From contig NC_079224.1 of the NCBI RefSeq assembly GCF_029633865.1, positions 16,437,890 to 16,501,889 of the forward strand: a DNA stretch of 64,000 nt. The letters are read 5' to 3'. The stretch is from Lampris incognitus. Taxonomy: Eukaryota; Chordata; Actinopteri; Lampriformes; Lampridae. Below, in pieces: positions 20,950 through 34,100 of the stretch. The translations under genes were made by a program, and so were the position numbers. The first letter of the stretch is position 1, and every line of letters begins with the position of its first letter. Under the pieces are notes generated by a model. That model was not told the origin of the DNA, ran no database searches, and saw nothing but the letters and a program-made list of their open reading frames with translations.

Positions 20950-23756
20950 CCTGTGGCGGAGCCAGAGGGGTGGCACGTGCCACCCCTGATATCTGATTGT
21001 CCACCCCAGGTGCCACCCCAAAATTTTATTCGCTGGCGTCTTTTTAATATCGAGGACGAGGACAGTACTTCCAGAGTTCACGCCACCACACACAACGGGA
21101 TCTACATTAAAGAACAACACATGTTGACGTAAGTTTTAAACAAAACTTGCATTGGGTTTAGGTCATTTTTTGATATTTATGTGGGATGGTTAAGATTAGC
21201 GTCTGATTGTTTCAAAAAGGGAAATGTGCTCTACATAAATTATAGCTAGCGAAAATCTTACCTATACAGCAGCAGCATTAACGTTAGCTAGCCGTGAAGC
21301 ATGTGTAACCACCTGAAACAATCCATGGCTAATCTTGAGCATCCGTCATAAATATTACCCAATTTTACTGAAATATCATATATTATGTATTAACTGCGCA
21401 ATATCAGAATTCATTTTGTGATATTTATGTTGGCTGGTTAAGATTAGTCTGATAAATTATAGCTAGCTAGCGTTACTCAACGTGGCCTACTACAGCAGCA
21501 TCAACGTTAGCTGTGGAACACGTTTAACCATTTGAAACAATCTTGACCATCCGGCATAAATATTACACAATTTTACTAAAATATCATATATTATGTATTA
21601 ACTGCACTATGTCGGAGTTCATTTTGTGATTTATGTGGGATGGTTAAGATTAGTCCCTGATTATTTCAGATGGGTTAATGTGCTCCAGAGCTAATGCCAC
21701 TGTCTTCTTTTTGCATAGGGTCAAAAAAAAGTTATGAAAAGAGAGGGAATTTCAGATTTCTTTATAAAAAATAAAAAATCAGATCAGGTGGTCATAGACC
21801 CCAGCCCATGCATAACCACCGGACCCCAGAGCAGCTCCCTACCCGAGGATAGTAATGCTGAGAGTCAGTGTGGTCAGGCTTCACAGGCCCAGGAGCATAG
21901 TCCTCCACCATCAGGTCAGAGCATCTACCAGACAGCCAGTCACATGCCCAGTTCAGAATTTAAGTTCAGTTTCAACTAGCAACAGTAGTTGATTTTTGCC
22001 AGATTGAGCCTCACTTTACATGTTGATTCTTGTGTTTTGTTTTAATGGCTGTGGCATTTGTATTGCGATTATACACTGATGGTTCTTGTGTTAATGACGA
22101 CACAGAGACCTCTGTTTCTGAGGGAGACATCGAGGGAGACATCGAGTCCTTTCCAAGTGCAACTGCATCTAGGAATGCTGTTCTAGGAGGACCAATGGTA
22201 GGCCTCTACTTTAAAACTACAGATTTTAGTTGGCAGCTATTGGTATGCAATCTTGTTGATTCTGCAATTACACATTTCCATAGAGATATGACACATTGTT
22301 TAATGTGTATTCCAGACATATCAAGATCCAGAGACGACGGTCCTGTACAGCCATCTTTGAAATAATTTCCTAGGACGCAGCATGGTACAAGGAAGAGGGT
22401 TTTTAACAGCTCTTGGTACATAGAAAATCCATGGGTTGAATATTCTGTTAGTCGAGATTCAACCTATTGTTTTGCCTGTAGGCGTTTTTCACTGCCAAAT
22501 ACACCTCAATCTGCCTTCACATCAAACTCAGGCTTTTGTAACTGGAAAAAGGCACTGTTCAAAGATTCTGGTTTTAAGCTACACTCTAAGGCAGAGCATC
22601 ATATTAATGCAATGTATGCATGGAATCATCATAAAAGGGCCAGAGAAAGCAATTCCTCAGTCATGGATAGCATAAATGAGGACTGTAAAAAGAAAGTTGC
22701 CGAAAACTGTACTCACATGAAAACTATTGCAGATGTGCTCCTATTAACTGCCACTCAAAATATAGTGCAGAGAGGTCATCGAGAGTCTGATGATGACTCT
22801 CATAACAAGGGCAAAATTTTAACAATCTTAGAGGAAATAGCAAAGCATGACCCTCTCATAGAGAAGAGGATGAACGAAACTGGCAATGCCAAGTACAAAG
22901 CCACCTAATACAGAACAAAGTTCTTGAGACATTAGCTGAGATGGTACAAAGTGAAATAATGAGAGAAGTGAAATCAAGTGAAGTGTTCAGTGTAACTGCA
23001 GATGAAACGAGATTTGAAGAAAAAGGAACAAATGTCTTTAGCTGTGAGATACTTTTACAACGGGACCATCCACGTGAGCTTTTTACAATTTAAGTCTGCT
23101 GAAAGCTTAGATGCTGCAGGTCTCTCAAAAATTATTATTGATTGCTTTGAAAAAACATGGACTAGACTACAGAAATAATTTTGTGGGGCAAAGGTATGAT
23201 GGTGCTTCGGTCATGAGTGGTAAGCATTCTGGTGTGGCTGCACGGATAAAAAATAGCGCAAGATTTGCTTTTTATGTGCAATGTAATGCCCCATTGTTTG
23301 AACTTAGTTCTTGTTGATGCTGTAAAATCTGTGCCCGAGGCAGTTAACTTTTTTTCTCTTCTGCGGAAGCTTTATAATTTTGTATCTGGCTCATATGTGC
23401 ATCTCAAGTGGCTTGCTGTTCAGAAAGAGCTCTATCCTCAGCAGCAGCCCAGGGAACTACAAAGACTAACTGATACGAGGTGGGCATGCAGATACATGGC
23501 ATGCCGCAATCTAAGGGACAGGCTTCCAGCAGTTCTGCGACTGCTACAGAATATTGCACTTGAAACTAGGGGCAATAGATCAGTGGAGGCAAAGGGCCTT
23601 CTTTGTCAGATATATTTATGCTTCATAGGGCTTTTAGTTACCATTTGTAAAGTACTAGGTGATGCCAAATGTCTTTCTGATGTGCTCCAATCCAGCTCTT
23701 TTGACGTAGCAAGGGCTGTGGATCGCTTTGGTTTTGGGACTATTTTTGTAATGCTA
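20950..23756 (+). mobile_element. Decayed hAT transposon of ZMYM1-like (TTF zinc finger/DUF4371) type, 3' truncated
   Basis: The left end at about 20950 carries GTGGCGGAGCCAGAGGGGTG with the internal palindrome GGGGTGGCACGTGCCACCCC, a terminus typical of this group. After a non-coding 5' segment holding a tandem duplication, coding remnants run to about 23756. There an L1 fragment and an (AT)49 tract replace the expected right end. Confidence 0.7.
21734..23756 (+). pseudogene. Transposase pseudogene, ZMYM1-like (TTF zinc finger + DUF4371 + hAT core)
   Basis: An N-terminal ATG at 21734 (MKREGISDFFI) starts a low-complexity leader. After an in-frame stop at 22363-22365 (AAA-TAA-TTT) the frame is open to 22908 and contains the TTF-type finger region WYIENPWVEYSVSRDSTYCF followed by CRRFSLPN and WKKALFKDSGFKLHSKAEHH. 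Later pieces in shifted frames give VTADETR, GQRYDGASVMSGKHSGV, VHLKWLAVQKELYPQQQPRE and LTDTRWACRYMACRNLRDRL, matching the DUF4371 catalytic core. At least three frameshifts and several stops are present, and the C-terminal dimerisation domain is missing. A domesticated gene is unlikely. Confidence 0.75.
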
Positions 23757-23764
23757 TGAAAATT

Positions 23765-24485
<721 letters not shown>

Positions 24486-24841
24486 TGGGAGTGATGGGAG
24501 CTCAATGGTGTGTGTGTGAGGACTGGAGATGGCTTTTTTATGGTTTTATCTGTTTGTTAATTTTTCTAATTTTGTTGATCTCAAAGCCTGTCTATTGCTT
24601 GTAATCCTATTTTGATACTTTCTTTTAATCCTAAAATTAGCATTTTCAAACATTAGAAGCTCTAAAAAGTCTTCTTTCTTTTTTTTAAGCTCAGTACTCC
24701 TGCCCCCCTACCATATTCATATAATGAATGTGGATTGGAGGGTTCCAGGTTTTTTTTTTTTTATCTTTGCAGTTTACACACTTTACTTAGGCTAAAGACA
24801 CCCTTTCTATGACTGACAGGCTGTTTTATTCATTTTAAGAC

Positions 24842-25610
24842 ACTAGTCACTAAATATTAGACAATGTTTTAAATACTAGTCGCAATTGTAAAGTCACTAG
24901 TTACTATAAATCAGACAGTAGCACTATTAGAATAAGCACAAGTTACTAATTTGATCATGACTAGTCACTTCTCTGTTACTAGTAACAAGTCAACAAACAC
25001 TAGGTATTTCATTGTAGTTATTAGTACCTAATTTAAAGGAACTAGTAACTGTTATATTCTCACTAGGAAAACACCAAGCTGTTCATCACTTGAACCTTAT
25101 GAGGCGTCACTTATTAGATATAAACTTTTCATTAACTACTAGTCACTAGTAGAATAGCACTAGTCGTTAATCCATTTCTACAAGTCATTTTATATTAGTT
25201 ACTAGTAACTATTCATCAATGACTAATTGCTATGCAGTGTAGACAAGTAGCTTTTTAATGAGGTCTGGTTTCTATCATGAATAAAGGTATCAACTCATGT
25301 AGCTTGATATTTCATAACACTGGTGAATTGATATACTAGTCACAACTAGATGTTGATGTCAGCATTTCAGATTGGACTAGTCATGATGAAAATGTTGATA
25401 GTATCAAAGTGAACTATTAATTTTTGATAAACTATCAGGGCTTATTCAAAAGCATGTGGTACATTCACTAGTGGAGACAAGTAAAAATGTATTTCTAGGC
25501 CAATTATGTATTTTTAGCAACTGGTAACTTTACAATAGCGACAAGGGACAACTAGAATAGTGACTAGTACTAAAAAAATAAATGCTAGTGTTTAATTTCT
25601 AGTGACTAGT
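24842..25610. repeat. ACTAGT-palindrome cluster of unknown nature
   Basis: Fifteen ACTAGT hexamers occur in 769 bp, usually as (T/C)NACTAGTNAC, at 24842, 24875, 24896, 24960, 24978, 25041, 25138, 25145, 25159, 25201, 25335, 25376, 25467, 25563 and 25605. Spacing is irregular, so this is not a simple tandem repeat. No ORF or known transposon end was recognised. Confidence 0.75.
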
Positions 25611-25879
25611 TTTTGATTTTAGTGATTCTTTAGTGATTCAAAACTCCTCTTTTTGCCTTAGCCTACCATTAGGTGCCTTTAAGTTGAATGCTTCACAACC
25701 TGTAGTGCGTGGCTGATCAGTTTCTGTCTCAATTAATTTACCAAGCACTGTCCTGCTGATGAGATTATAGAGTATAGGTTATAGATTATTGACTATTGTA
25801 AACTGTTCTCTTCTCTCACATGTCTTTTCTCCCTCGCTCTCTGAATGATATCTTCTCCTTTCTCTTTTTCTGTGTGTGA

Positions 25880-26575
25880 ATGGTGTGATGTGAGTCTCCC
25901 CTTTGTGCACGTGCAGTCTGTCCTCCTCCCGGGTCTCCATGGTGATGGTGGTCACCACCTGGACAGTGCTTGCATCCTCCTCATCACATTTTCTTTTAAT
26001 ATATCTTATTAAGCCATATGATTTTGTTATTCTGTTTTAATGTTATATCCTTCTCTCACTAAGATGTGTGAGTGATTTTTTTTTTTTTTACATGGTGATG
26101 CTGGTAGCGTGGCTCGGGTCATACTTAATACTCCTGTCTGTGCCCCTGACCGAGGCATGGCAAGAAGAGCTGGAGTAGGTCCCCGGGTGCTGCTTGGCGG
26201 CTGCCCACTGCTCCTAGCTACACAGCTAGAATGGGTTAAATGCAGAGAGGAATTTCCCTACAGGGATCATTAAAGTATATCAAAATCAAAAAGATCTTAT
26301 ATTTGTGTTATCCTCTTTCAATGTTGTATTCTGTAAATTGTGTAAACACAACATCCATTGCACATCTGTTATCTTGGGAGAGAGATCCGTCCTCTGTTGC
26401 TCTCCCTGAGGTTTCTTCCTATTTTTTATCCCTGTTAAAGTTTTTTTTTTTTTAGGGAGTTGTTCCTATCCGACGCGAGGGTCTAAGGACGGGATGTTGT
26501 GTTGCTGTAAAGCCCCCTGAGTTAATGTGTAATTTGTGATTTTGGGCTATACAAATACAATGACTTGACTTGATT
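25880..26575 (+). repeat. Dispersed fish repeat (tail CAATGACTTGACTTGATTT) with nested SINE B at about 26110-26285
   Basis: The outer repeat has GTGCAGTCTGTCCTCCTCCC, then GGTCTCCATGGTGATGG, then GAGGTTTCTTCCTATTTTTT, TCCGACGCGAGGGTCTAAGG and GGGCTATACAAATACAATG. A SINE family B 3' half (CTGTCTGTGCCCCTGACCG to CTACACAGCTAGAATGGG) interrupts it. A reversed copy of the outer repeat lies at 27886-28040 and a diverged one at 45165-45330. Confidence 0.7.
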
Positions 26576-26579
26576 TGAG

Positions 26580-27885
26580 TGAACCCCTAACAAAATACTA
26601 AAAGAATGGGATTGTACTTTTACTGTTTTGCAGTGCTGGAGATCAGATGAAACTTGACCAGACTAGGCTGCCATCTGCTGTACACGGGTGGAAGAAAAAA
26701 AAGTGTGTGTGTGATCTACAGTTAGATCTGTCAAGTACAGAGAACAGGTTGGAGGAATCGGTAGAATGGTATGGGGAAATCGCTCCATATCAAGTGACGA
26801 ATAGAAAATAGAGTAAAGTAAGTTGTCAAACAGTTTCATCCACTTCTCGCCCACTCTCCGTTTTGTAAGCTCAGTCTTACCCAATGCTAATAATGCAAAG
26901 GCTGCTTTGTTTATTACCTCCCCGTTTGTCTTGTGCTATCTGCTCTGCCACCCCCATCTGTTGTCACTGAGGTGCAACCCTATGCCTGGCCTGAGGTTCA
27001 GGTAATGTTCTTTATCCTAGCACGCTTTGCTTGCTGTTAGGCTCCAAGTGGTGTTACACCACACAGCCATCTTGAGGACAGCTTGCAGAGGTTCATTTGT
27101 GAACAGCATCTCTTGGAATTTGCTTCCCAGTACTCCAATACACTCTGAGAGTGGCCCTGTAAAGATTAGTACTGATATTTAGGGCCTGGCATTTGGTTTC
27201 ATCAAGCTCCGAGTACGCTCCTTTTACACATGGTGATGTAACCCCATAACATATATTCTATATATGTGTTTAGGTGTTTTTGTCTGGGATCTTGTAAAAA
27301 GTCAGTTATCATATGCACGTTGAGAGTCCTCTCACTGCTACCACTCGGCTGATGTGACCATGGACCCGACCCCTGCAGCAAAGCTCAGGACTTGGCGGGA
27401 CAGAAACTACACTCAGCTTTATGACTTCTACTATTCTACTGAGACATGCAAACAACATAAATATATGGTTAAATAACTTGTTTTTCCTTTCCTCGCTCCT
27501 CTCTGATGAACGCTTCCTTATCACACCTTCTGCAAAGGCATGATCAGCGAGCCGCCAAGCAGACCCTGCTTACTGACTCCTTTGCTCATAGCATGGGAAG
27601 AAAACCAGGCTGAAGGCTGACATAGAAGCTGTAGTTGCTGGTCTGGTGTGTTTTTTTTTAATTTTTTTTAATGGAATTATTCTTTGGTTATTTACTCTAA
27701 ATATCTTTTTTTTTCCACTGCAGTGTGAGGCATCATCATACTCTTTGATTCTAGGAGCAGTCAATGAGCCAAATAGTTGGATGCTGAACGTGAGGAAAAA
27801 ATGGGAATTTCATAACTATGTCAATGATTTATTGCATCCTTTTCCTTCTGTGTAATTTTTAAGATATACTTATGACTTAATATTA
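26580..27885. other. No gene recognised
   Basis: No conserved exon was recognised. Short T-runs near 27650 and 27707 only. Confidence 0.5.
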
Positions 27886-28040
27886 TCAAGTCAAGTCAAT
27901 TTTATTTGTATAGTCCAATATCACAAATGACAAATTTGCCTCAAGGGGCTTTACAGCAACCCAACATCCTGTCCTTAGACCCTCGCATCAGATAAGGAAC
28001 AACTCCCTAAAAAAGAAAAAAAAACTCTTTAACAGGGAGA
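27886..28040 (-). repeat. Dispersed fish repeat, reversed copy
   Basis: Inverse of the 26390-26575 segment: CAAGTCAAGTCAATTTTATT, then AAGGGGCTTTACAGCAACCC, then CTTTAACAGGGAGAAAAAAT. Confidence 0.75.
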
Positions 28041-28444
28041 AAAAATAGAAAGAAAGTGAATTTATACAGTACATGGGACTGATGCACTTTATTCCAAACC
28101 TTTAAAGTTGATCCATCCATCCATCAGTGGAGAGGAGCCTGCTGCAGGACTCCTCAGGCAAGGCCGACCTCAAACTTGAAAGTCAGTTGTGTGACAATAT
28201 AATAACATAATAATAACCAAATGTGGTGCTCCGTCTGCTTTTCAGGGAGCGTGTGAGATGAAGAGGAATTTAGGTGTCTGGGTGGACATGTGGTACGATC
28301 CCACATTTGTCTTTAAAATGTTATTTTTGAAATTTTCATTTCTTTAGTACGCTATCGCCTTGATTTGATCTATAATTTTTCAATTTTTTTAATTTTAATT
28401 TTTAATGTTTTTATTTTTTAATTCTTTTTTAAAATTTAATTTAA

Positions 28445-28800
28445 TTTAATTTGCTATTGGGAGTGACGAAGAAGGGCAAGGTTAGGAATGAGTACATTAG
28501 AGGGACAGCTCAGGTTGGACGGTTTGGAGACAAAGCAAGAGAGGCAAGATTGAGATGGTTTGGACATGTGTGGAGGAGGGATGCTGGGTATATTGGGAGA
28601 AGGATGCTGAATATGGAGCTGCCAGGGAAGAGGAAAAGAGGAAGGCCAAAGAGGAGGTTTATGGATGTGGTGAGGGAGGACATGCAGGTGGCTGGTGTGA
28701 CAGAGGAAGATGCAGAGGACAGGAAGAGATGGAAACGGATGATCCACTGCGGCGACCCCTAACAGGAGCAGCTAAAAGTAGTAGTAGTTTTAGTAGTAGT
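28445..28800 (+). pseudogene. Non-LTR retrotransposon ORF2 C-terminus, copy 1
   Basis: Encodes RLRWFGHVWRRDAGYIGRRM, then GKRKRGRPKRRFMDVVREDM and CGDP before the stop, followed by a GTAGTAGT tail. This is the usual end of several fish LINE ORF2 proteins. The upstream reverse transcriptase is absent, so it is a 5'-truncated insertion. Confidence 0.75.
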
Positions 28801-28804
28801 ATGC

Positions 28805-29540
28805 TATTACTTTCAATGTTTCTTGGGAAAAAACAAACAAACCAAAAAAAAACAACAGTTTTCTTATCACATGAAAAAAATCTATTTGCCTTCATCATCT
28901 CAGTATGCCCAGAAAATCTTTGCAGAGGCGACTCTTGAGTTTCCAAACTCATCACGGGATGCCGAAATGTGCACGTGATAGTGACAGTTGTGGATGAGAT
29001 TGGTATTTCTACCTTTCCCATTTACAAAAAGTCAGACGTCAATTGCCAGGTTAGCACTCATCCTGTATAACATTTTCATCATTGCCTTATATTTCAGACT
29101 CACCTTTCTTTCTTTTTTCAGATCCTTCAATTTCAATACCACGACTGTGTCTTTTACAGTGCTCCTCATGTCGACTGGTCCATGTGTTCTCTGTCTTTTA
29201 ATAATCCCAAATTGTATTGTGAAGCACCTCTAAATCATGGTTTAAAGAAAGGTGTGCCATGTAATCAAAGCTTTACTTACTTTTCTTTCTTTCTTTAGAC
29301 TGGCATTTTGAGGTTTGCTAGTTTTGTGTCATTCACTAAGGGAAGTTGAGTAATCCGAACAAGCTTTCCTTTCTTCAAGCTATTGCCAGATCTGTCAGGC
29401 AGCAAAAGGACTGCTGTTGCTACCCCATATATAGGGCATTAATGGTCATCCTTCATGCAACCTCTTTGTTTTCTGCAACATGCTCGTGGTGCTGCTGCAG
29501 CTCAAGTAGAAGTTTAATCTCTAATAACATATATATGTAT

Positions 29541-29573
<33 letters not shown>

Positions 29574-29580
29574 CATACAC
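28805..29580. other. No gene recognised; TA/CA microsatellite at 29527-29580
   Basis: No supported exon. The microsatellite abuts the MITE at 29584. Confidence 0.5.
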
Positions 29581-29583
29581 ATA

Positions 29584-29752
29584 CATGTAAAGTGGGACAC
29601 AACTTAATCATCTTTATGTGTATATACTTCCATTACTAAAAATCAACACTAAGTTTATTGTAAGTGTCCATAGCGCTGACATTTAAGCCATTTGATCACA
29701 ATTTAAAAATGACGCAAAATGTAAATTATCAGAACGTGTCCCACTTTACCTG
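29584..29752. mobile_element. Small MITE with terminal inverted repeats
   Basis: GTAAAGTGGGACAC at 29587-29600 is exactly inverted at 29736-29749, with ACAT/CTGT outside. The interior is about 135 bp, AT-rich and non-coding. The short perfect ends suggest a Tc1/mariner-type MITE (inference). Confidence 0.65.
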
Positions 29753-30171
29753 TATTCACCCTATTTAGATATTATAATTGTGATAATTGTTTTAATTGCG
29801 GTTCATGCTTCTTGACCACTCTATAGGGTTTTTGGGTTCACAACCATCGTAAAAAAAAATCTGTGGGAAACTGTGACATTGCAGCGATATGATCCATAAT
29901 TGCATTATTAAAATATTTCACATTTAAACATACAATAACCACACAGTACAAAAATATGTAGAACAGCTTCGACCTGGTTCTTATCACCACTGATCATGTC
30001 GAGGTTGATTTGCCTTAAAGTGTCACCTCCTTAAACGTCACGTTGTAGCTCTGCAAGCAGCCGAGGCTGAGCATTAACATTCCCTTGATATTTCCAAATC
30101 AGCCTGGATTCACATGCTGCAACCAAAATTTACCACCAAAATTCCTCCATCTTACTCTCTGCTTTGAATAG

Positions 30172-30392
30172 GCTGGCGGGAATAGAGTGATCCCCCCACA
30201 CGCTACGTCCCCCTGGAGAAACTCCTGTCAGGTGAAAAGAAGCGGTTGGCGACTCAACATGTATCGGGGAGGCACGTGGTGGTCTGCAGCGCTCCCCGGA
30301 TCGGCAGAGGAGATGGAGCAGTGATCGGGACAGCTCAGAAGACTGGGGTAATTGGCCGGATACAATTGGGGAGAAACCCCCCCCCCAAAAAG
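30172..30392 (+). repeat. tRNA-derived SINE, family A copy 6, 5' truncated
   Basis: Starts in the body (AATAGAGTGATCCCCCCACA) and runs to CAATTGGGGAGAAAC plus a C-run. Confidence 0.8.
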
Positions 30393-31029
30393 CGATCTTC
30401 TAACCTGTCTCCCTCCCTTTATTACTCAAGTGTATTTAATAGGTGGGATCATTAAATGATTACACACCTTTACCCCCTCAGCTTAGAATTTCAACTTTTC
30501 TAGTCTCTTGCTATGTCCTATTTGTTAAAAATTTACTTCCCATCAATTCAGTTCCTTTTACATCCAAACTTACATGCTGATGAAACAGATTGTGATGCTG
30601 ATAGTTCTTATGCGCAGTATACACAACATTTTTTGTTTTTGCTTATTGCCTACCATACTCGACTACACTAGTCAGCCACTATATTGATCAGCTACCTGTT
30701 TGCTTATTTCAGTCAATATTACTAATTTTCATTGCCTCACAAATATACTTGCGTATCTTGACCTTAATGAAGGAAGGACAAATTTTCTCACATTAACGCA
30801 TTATTTATTTTCTTATTATTTAATGAATACAGTATATTCTCTGAAAAGCAGAAGAATTCTATACAGCAGGAAAGTCACTATATTTTATTTGCATTAAATA
30901 CTGTACAATTAAGTTCTTTGCCAGTAATGAGTTCCAGCTAAAACTGAAACTATCCAGTTGGTCCACTTATGAAACTGAATTTGAACAACTGATCATCAAT
31001 GTAGACTCGGAGCTAAAAAACACAATATA

Positions 31030-31035
31030 TTTATT
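31030..31035 (-). terminator. Candidate abcb8 poly(A) signal
   Basis: AATAAA on the minus strand, 100 bp past the abcb8 stop codon. A second AATAAA lies at 30884-30889. Neither has other support. Confidence 0.4.
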
Positions 31036-31134
31036 TTCAATTATCAATGATCTGTTCATGCAAGGTTTCCCAATGCATTTCAGAAATTTAATTCATCACT
31101 TGAAGTACATCTAAAGTAAACTCTTTTTAAATCT

Positions 31135-34100
31135 TCATTTCTGTCCCTCGGCTCTTTGCCTGCGGATCAGATCTGAGTAGAGCCCTCCTTTACTCAGCAG
31201 CTCCAAGTGAGTCCCAGCCTGGAAGCAAGAAAATATCAGCTGTCACATCCAATTTAAAAAAACAAAAAACAAAAAAAACAACAACAAATGACCATTAAAG
31301 TTCATATAGGATGCTCCTATATGATTCACTGTGTATTTCGGTTTTCGCAACACTAATCCTATTGAATGAGTGTTTCATCTAAGGACACCATATATATGAA
31401 GAAAATCCCACTAAAGTTTTGAAAGGAAGTGCAATACAATGGAGAGGAAACTAAACAGACACAGGAGCACTTCAATGTCCATGCACCTCACCTCTACAAT
31501 ACGGCCATTGCTCATGACACAGATAAGGTCGGCCCCTTGTATAGTGCTCAGCCGATGAGCGATGATAAGCACGGTGCGACCTTTTGTGGCTCTGTCCAGA
31601 GCCTCCTGCACCACTCGCTCAGATTCTGCATCCAGGGCACTGGTGGCTTCGTCCAGCACCAGGATGCTCGGGTTCTTGATCAAGGCACGGGCAATGGCAA
31701 TGCGTTGTTTCTGGCCACCTGACAGTGTTACACCTCGCTCACCTAGACATTCATAGGAATACAGTTATGACTGGGTGTTTACTCATCAACTCCATTCAAG
31801 GAGAATCTAGAACAGGGGTCGGGAACCTTTTTGACTGGGAGAGCCATAAAAGCCAAATATTTCTAAATATATTTCATTGAGAGCCATATAGTATTTTTAA
31901 CGTATAATAAATTAAATATGTCTTACTTTTAATGCGACTTCTGGTGCTGCATGGTTTTGCTGATGGCCTTGTAGTCTGGTTCATACGTGGTGAGGTTGAG
32001 CTTCATGCAGGCGTTGAGGCTTCCATCAGTTAAACGTGAGCGTAGGTTGGTCTTAATGTTCCTCATATGCGAGAAAGACTGTTCACATGCATATGTAGAG
32101 CCAAACATGGTCAATACGGCAATACTCACACGCTGCATTGTGTGGTATGTCACAGGAAGCTCGTTCCAAGTTTTAAGAATCAGCTGGTCTTCAGGTTGAA
32201 GATTTTTAATTTTTGTCCACTTGTGTTCCCTCGCCAGCTCTGCTCGCTGTCGCGCAAGACTTTCCAACTCTCCATTAAGTGACTTGAACTTACTCATCCA
32301 CATGTCTGATGCCTTCAGGTCAGCAACTTCCAGCTCAAAGTCTCCGATAGAGACCCCGGGGATGCATGTCAGGTCGATTTTGTCCACTGCACACTCATGT
32401 GGATGAGTGATGAACTTGAAAAGACCAGTGCGCGCACGAAATTCTCCAAAACGTGCTTTGAATGACTGCAGGAGATTGAACGTAAAGCCAGCTAGCTGCT
32501 GGAGATCCAGATGTTGAGTGGAGTCACTTGCTAAGCATGCATCTCTAAATTGTTGCAGTCTTTCAAAGTGCAGAAGACGACCTGTTTCAATGTCCCTGAG
32601 AAAGACTTCCAGCTTGCTTTCAAATGCAAACACTGCTTGTTGAAGGGATGAGATTGTATTTCCAATACCTTGCATTTTCACATTGAGCTGGTTCAGATGG
32701 CCAGTTATGTCCACGAGATAGTGAAACTGCAGGAGCCAGTCAGTGTTGTCTAGCTCAGGATGCTTGACGCCTTTCATTTCAAGAAAAGTCCGGATTTCAC
32801 TCAGGCAAGCTGCAAAACGGCTGAGCACCTTCCCCCTTGACAACCAACGCACGTTGCTGTGTAAAAGCAGACCGGGATAATGATTCCCAACTTCTTCTAA
32901 CAGAGCTTTAAACTGGCGATCATTTAAAGCTCGGGCAACAATAAAGTTGACCACTCGAATGACCAGAGACATCACCTCGCCAAGCTCCTGGCCACACGTC
33001 TGAGCGCAAAGCGCCTCCTGGTGCAGGATGCAATGAAAACTTAGGATGGCTCTCTTTTCATGTTCACGGAGAAGCGCTACAAATCCTTTGTTCTTCCCCA
33101 ACATACAGGGTGCACCATCAGTACAGACAGAAATAAGTTTATCCATCGCTAGTTTTTTTTCTTTAGCAAACTCCATGAAAGACGTGAATAAATCCTCTCC
33201 TCTTGTTGTCCCTTTCATTGGCAAAACAGCCAAGCTTTCCTCACGCAGTGTGTCACCTGCAGCATACCTGGCAATGATACTGCACTGAGATAGATGGCTA
33301 ACGTCTGTTGACTCATCTAACGCGAGAGAAAAGTATGTCCCGGCGTTTATGTCCTTAATTTGTGTTTCCTCGACTTGATTTGCCATCATGATGCTACGAT
33401 CGTGCACAGTTCTTGCTGACAGGGGCATGTCTTTTATTCGTTTGATTATCTTGTCTTTATTTGGGAAGTCATCAAACAGTTCATTGGCCACATCAAGCAT
33501 GAATGTTTTGGCATACTCGCCATCTGTGAATGACTTTCCATTCCTTACTATTGCCAAAGCCCCCGCAAAGCTAGCGGAATTCCCGTCACCTTGCTTGGTC
33601 CACACACGTAGTTGCTGCTGACTCGTTTGCACTCTCCGCTGTAGCTCCTCGCATGCCCTTTTCCTGCTGTCCCCCGCTGGATATTTCGATGCAAATGAAG
33701 CATGGTGCGTATCGAAGTGCCGCTTTATATTTGACCGTTTCATCGATGCAATTTTATCATTGCATATTAGACATACCGCAGATCCTGCTCTCTCCACAAA
33801 TGCAAATTCCTCTGTCCACGCAGCCTGGAATGCACGGTAATCATCGTCTTTTTTTCTTTTCGCCATCTTTTCCGTTACAAGGGTTGAAGCGGATAAACTA
33901 GTTGGCTATCTGATAAAATTGATTTCTTCACCTTTACAATGACCCGGACATGCTCGCGAGCCATTGGTTCCCGACCCGACCCACGGGTGACCCGTGACCC
34001 GTGAAATTTATCTTCAAAACTAATTTCTGTTTACTTTAAAATGACACAGTATTATTAAGAAATATCACAAGTATTTTAAAATCAGTTCCAAACTGATTTT

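Noticed and set aside
28555-28938. 127-codon acidic ORF
   Set aside because: Shifted frame of the LINE C-terminal fragment; the 28451 frame holds the conserved motif.
31929-33866. Domesticated GTF2IRD2/ZBED-like host gene
   Set aside because: Terminal inverted repeats and a perfect 8-bp target duplication show it is an unmodified transposon copy.
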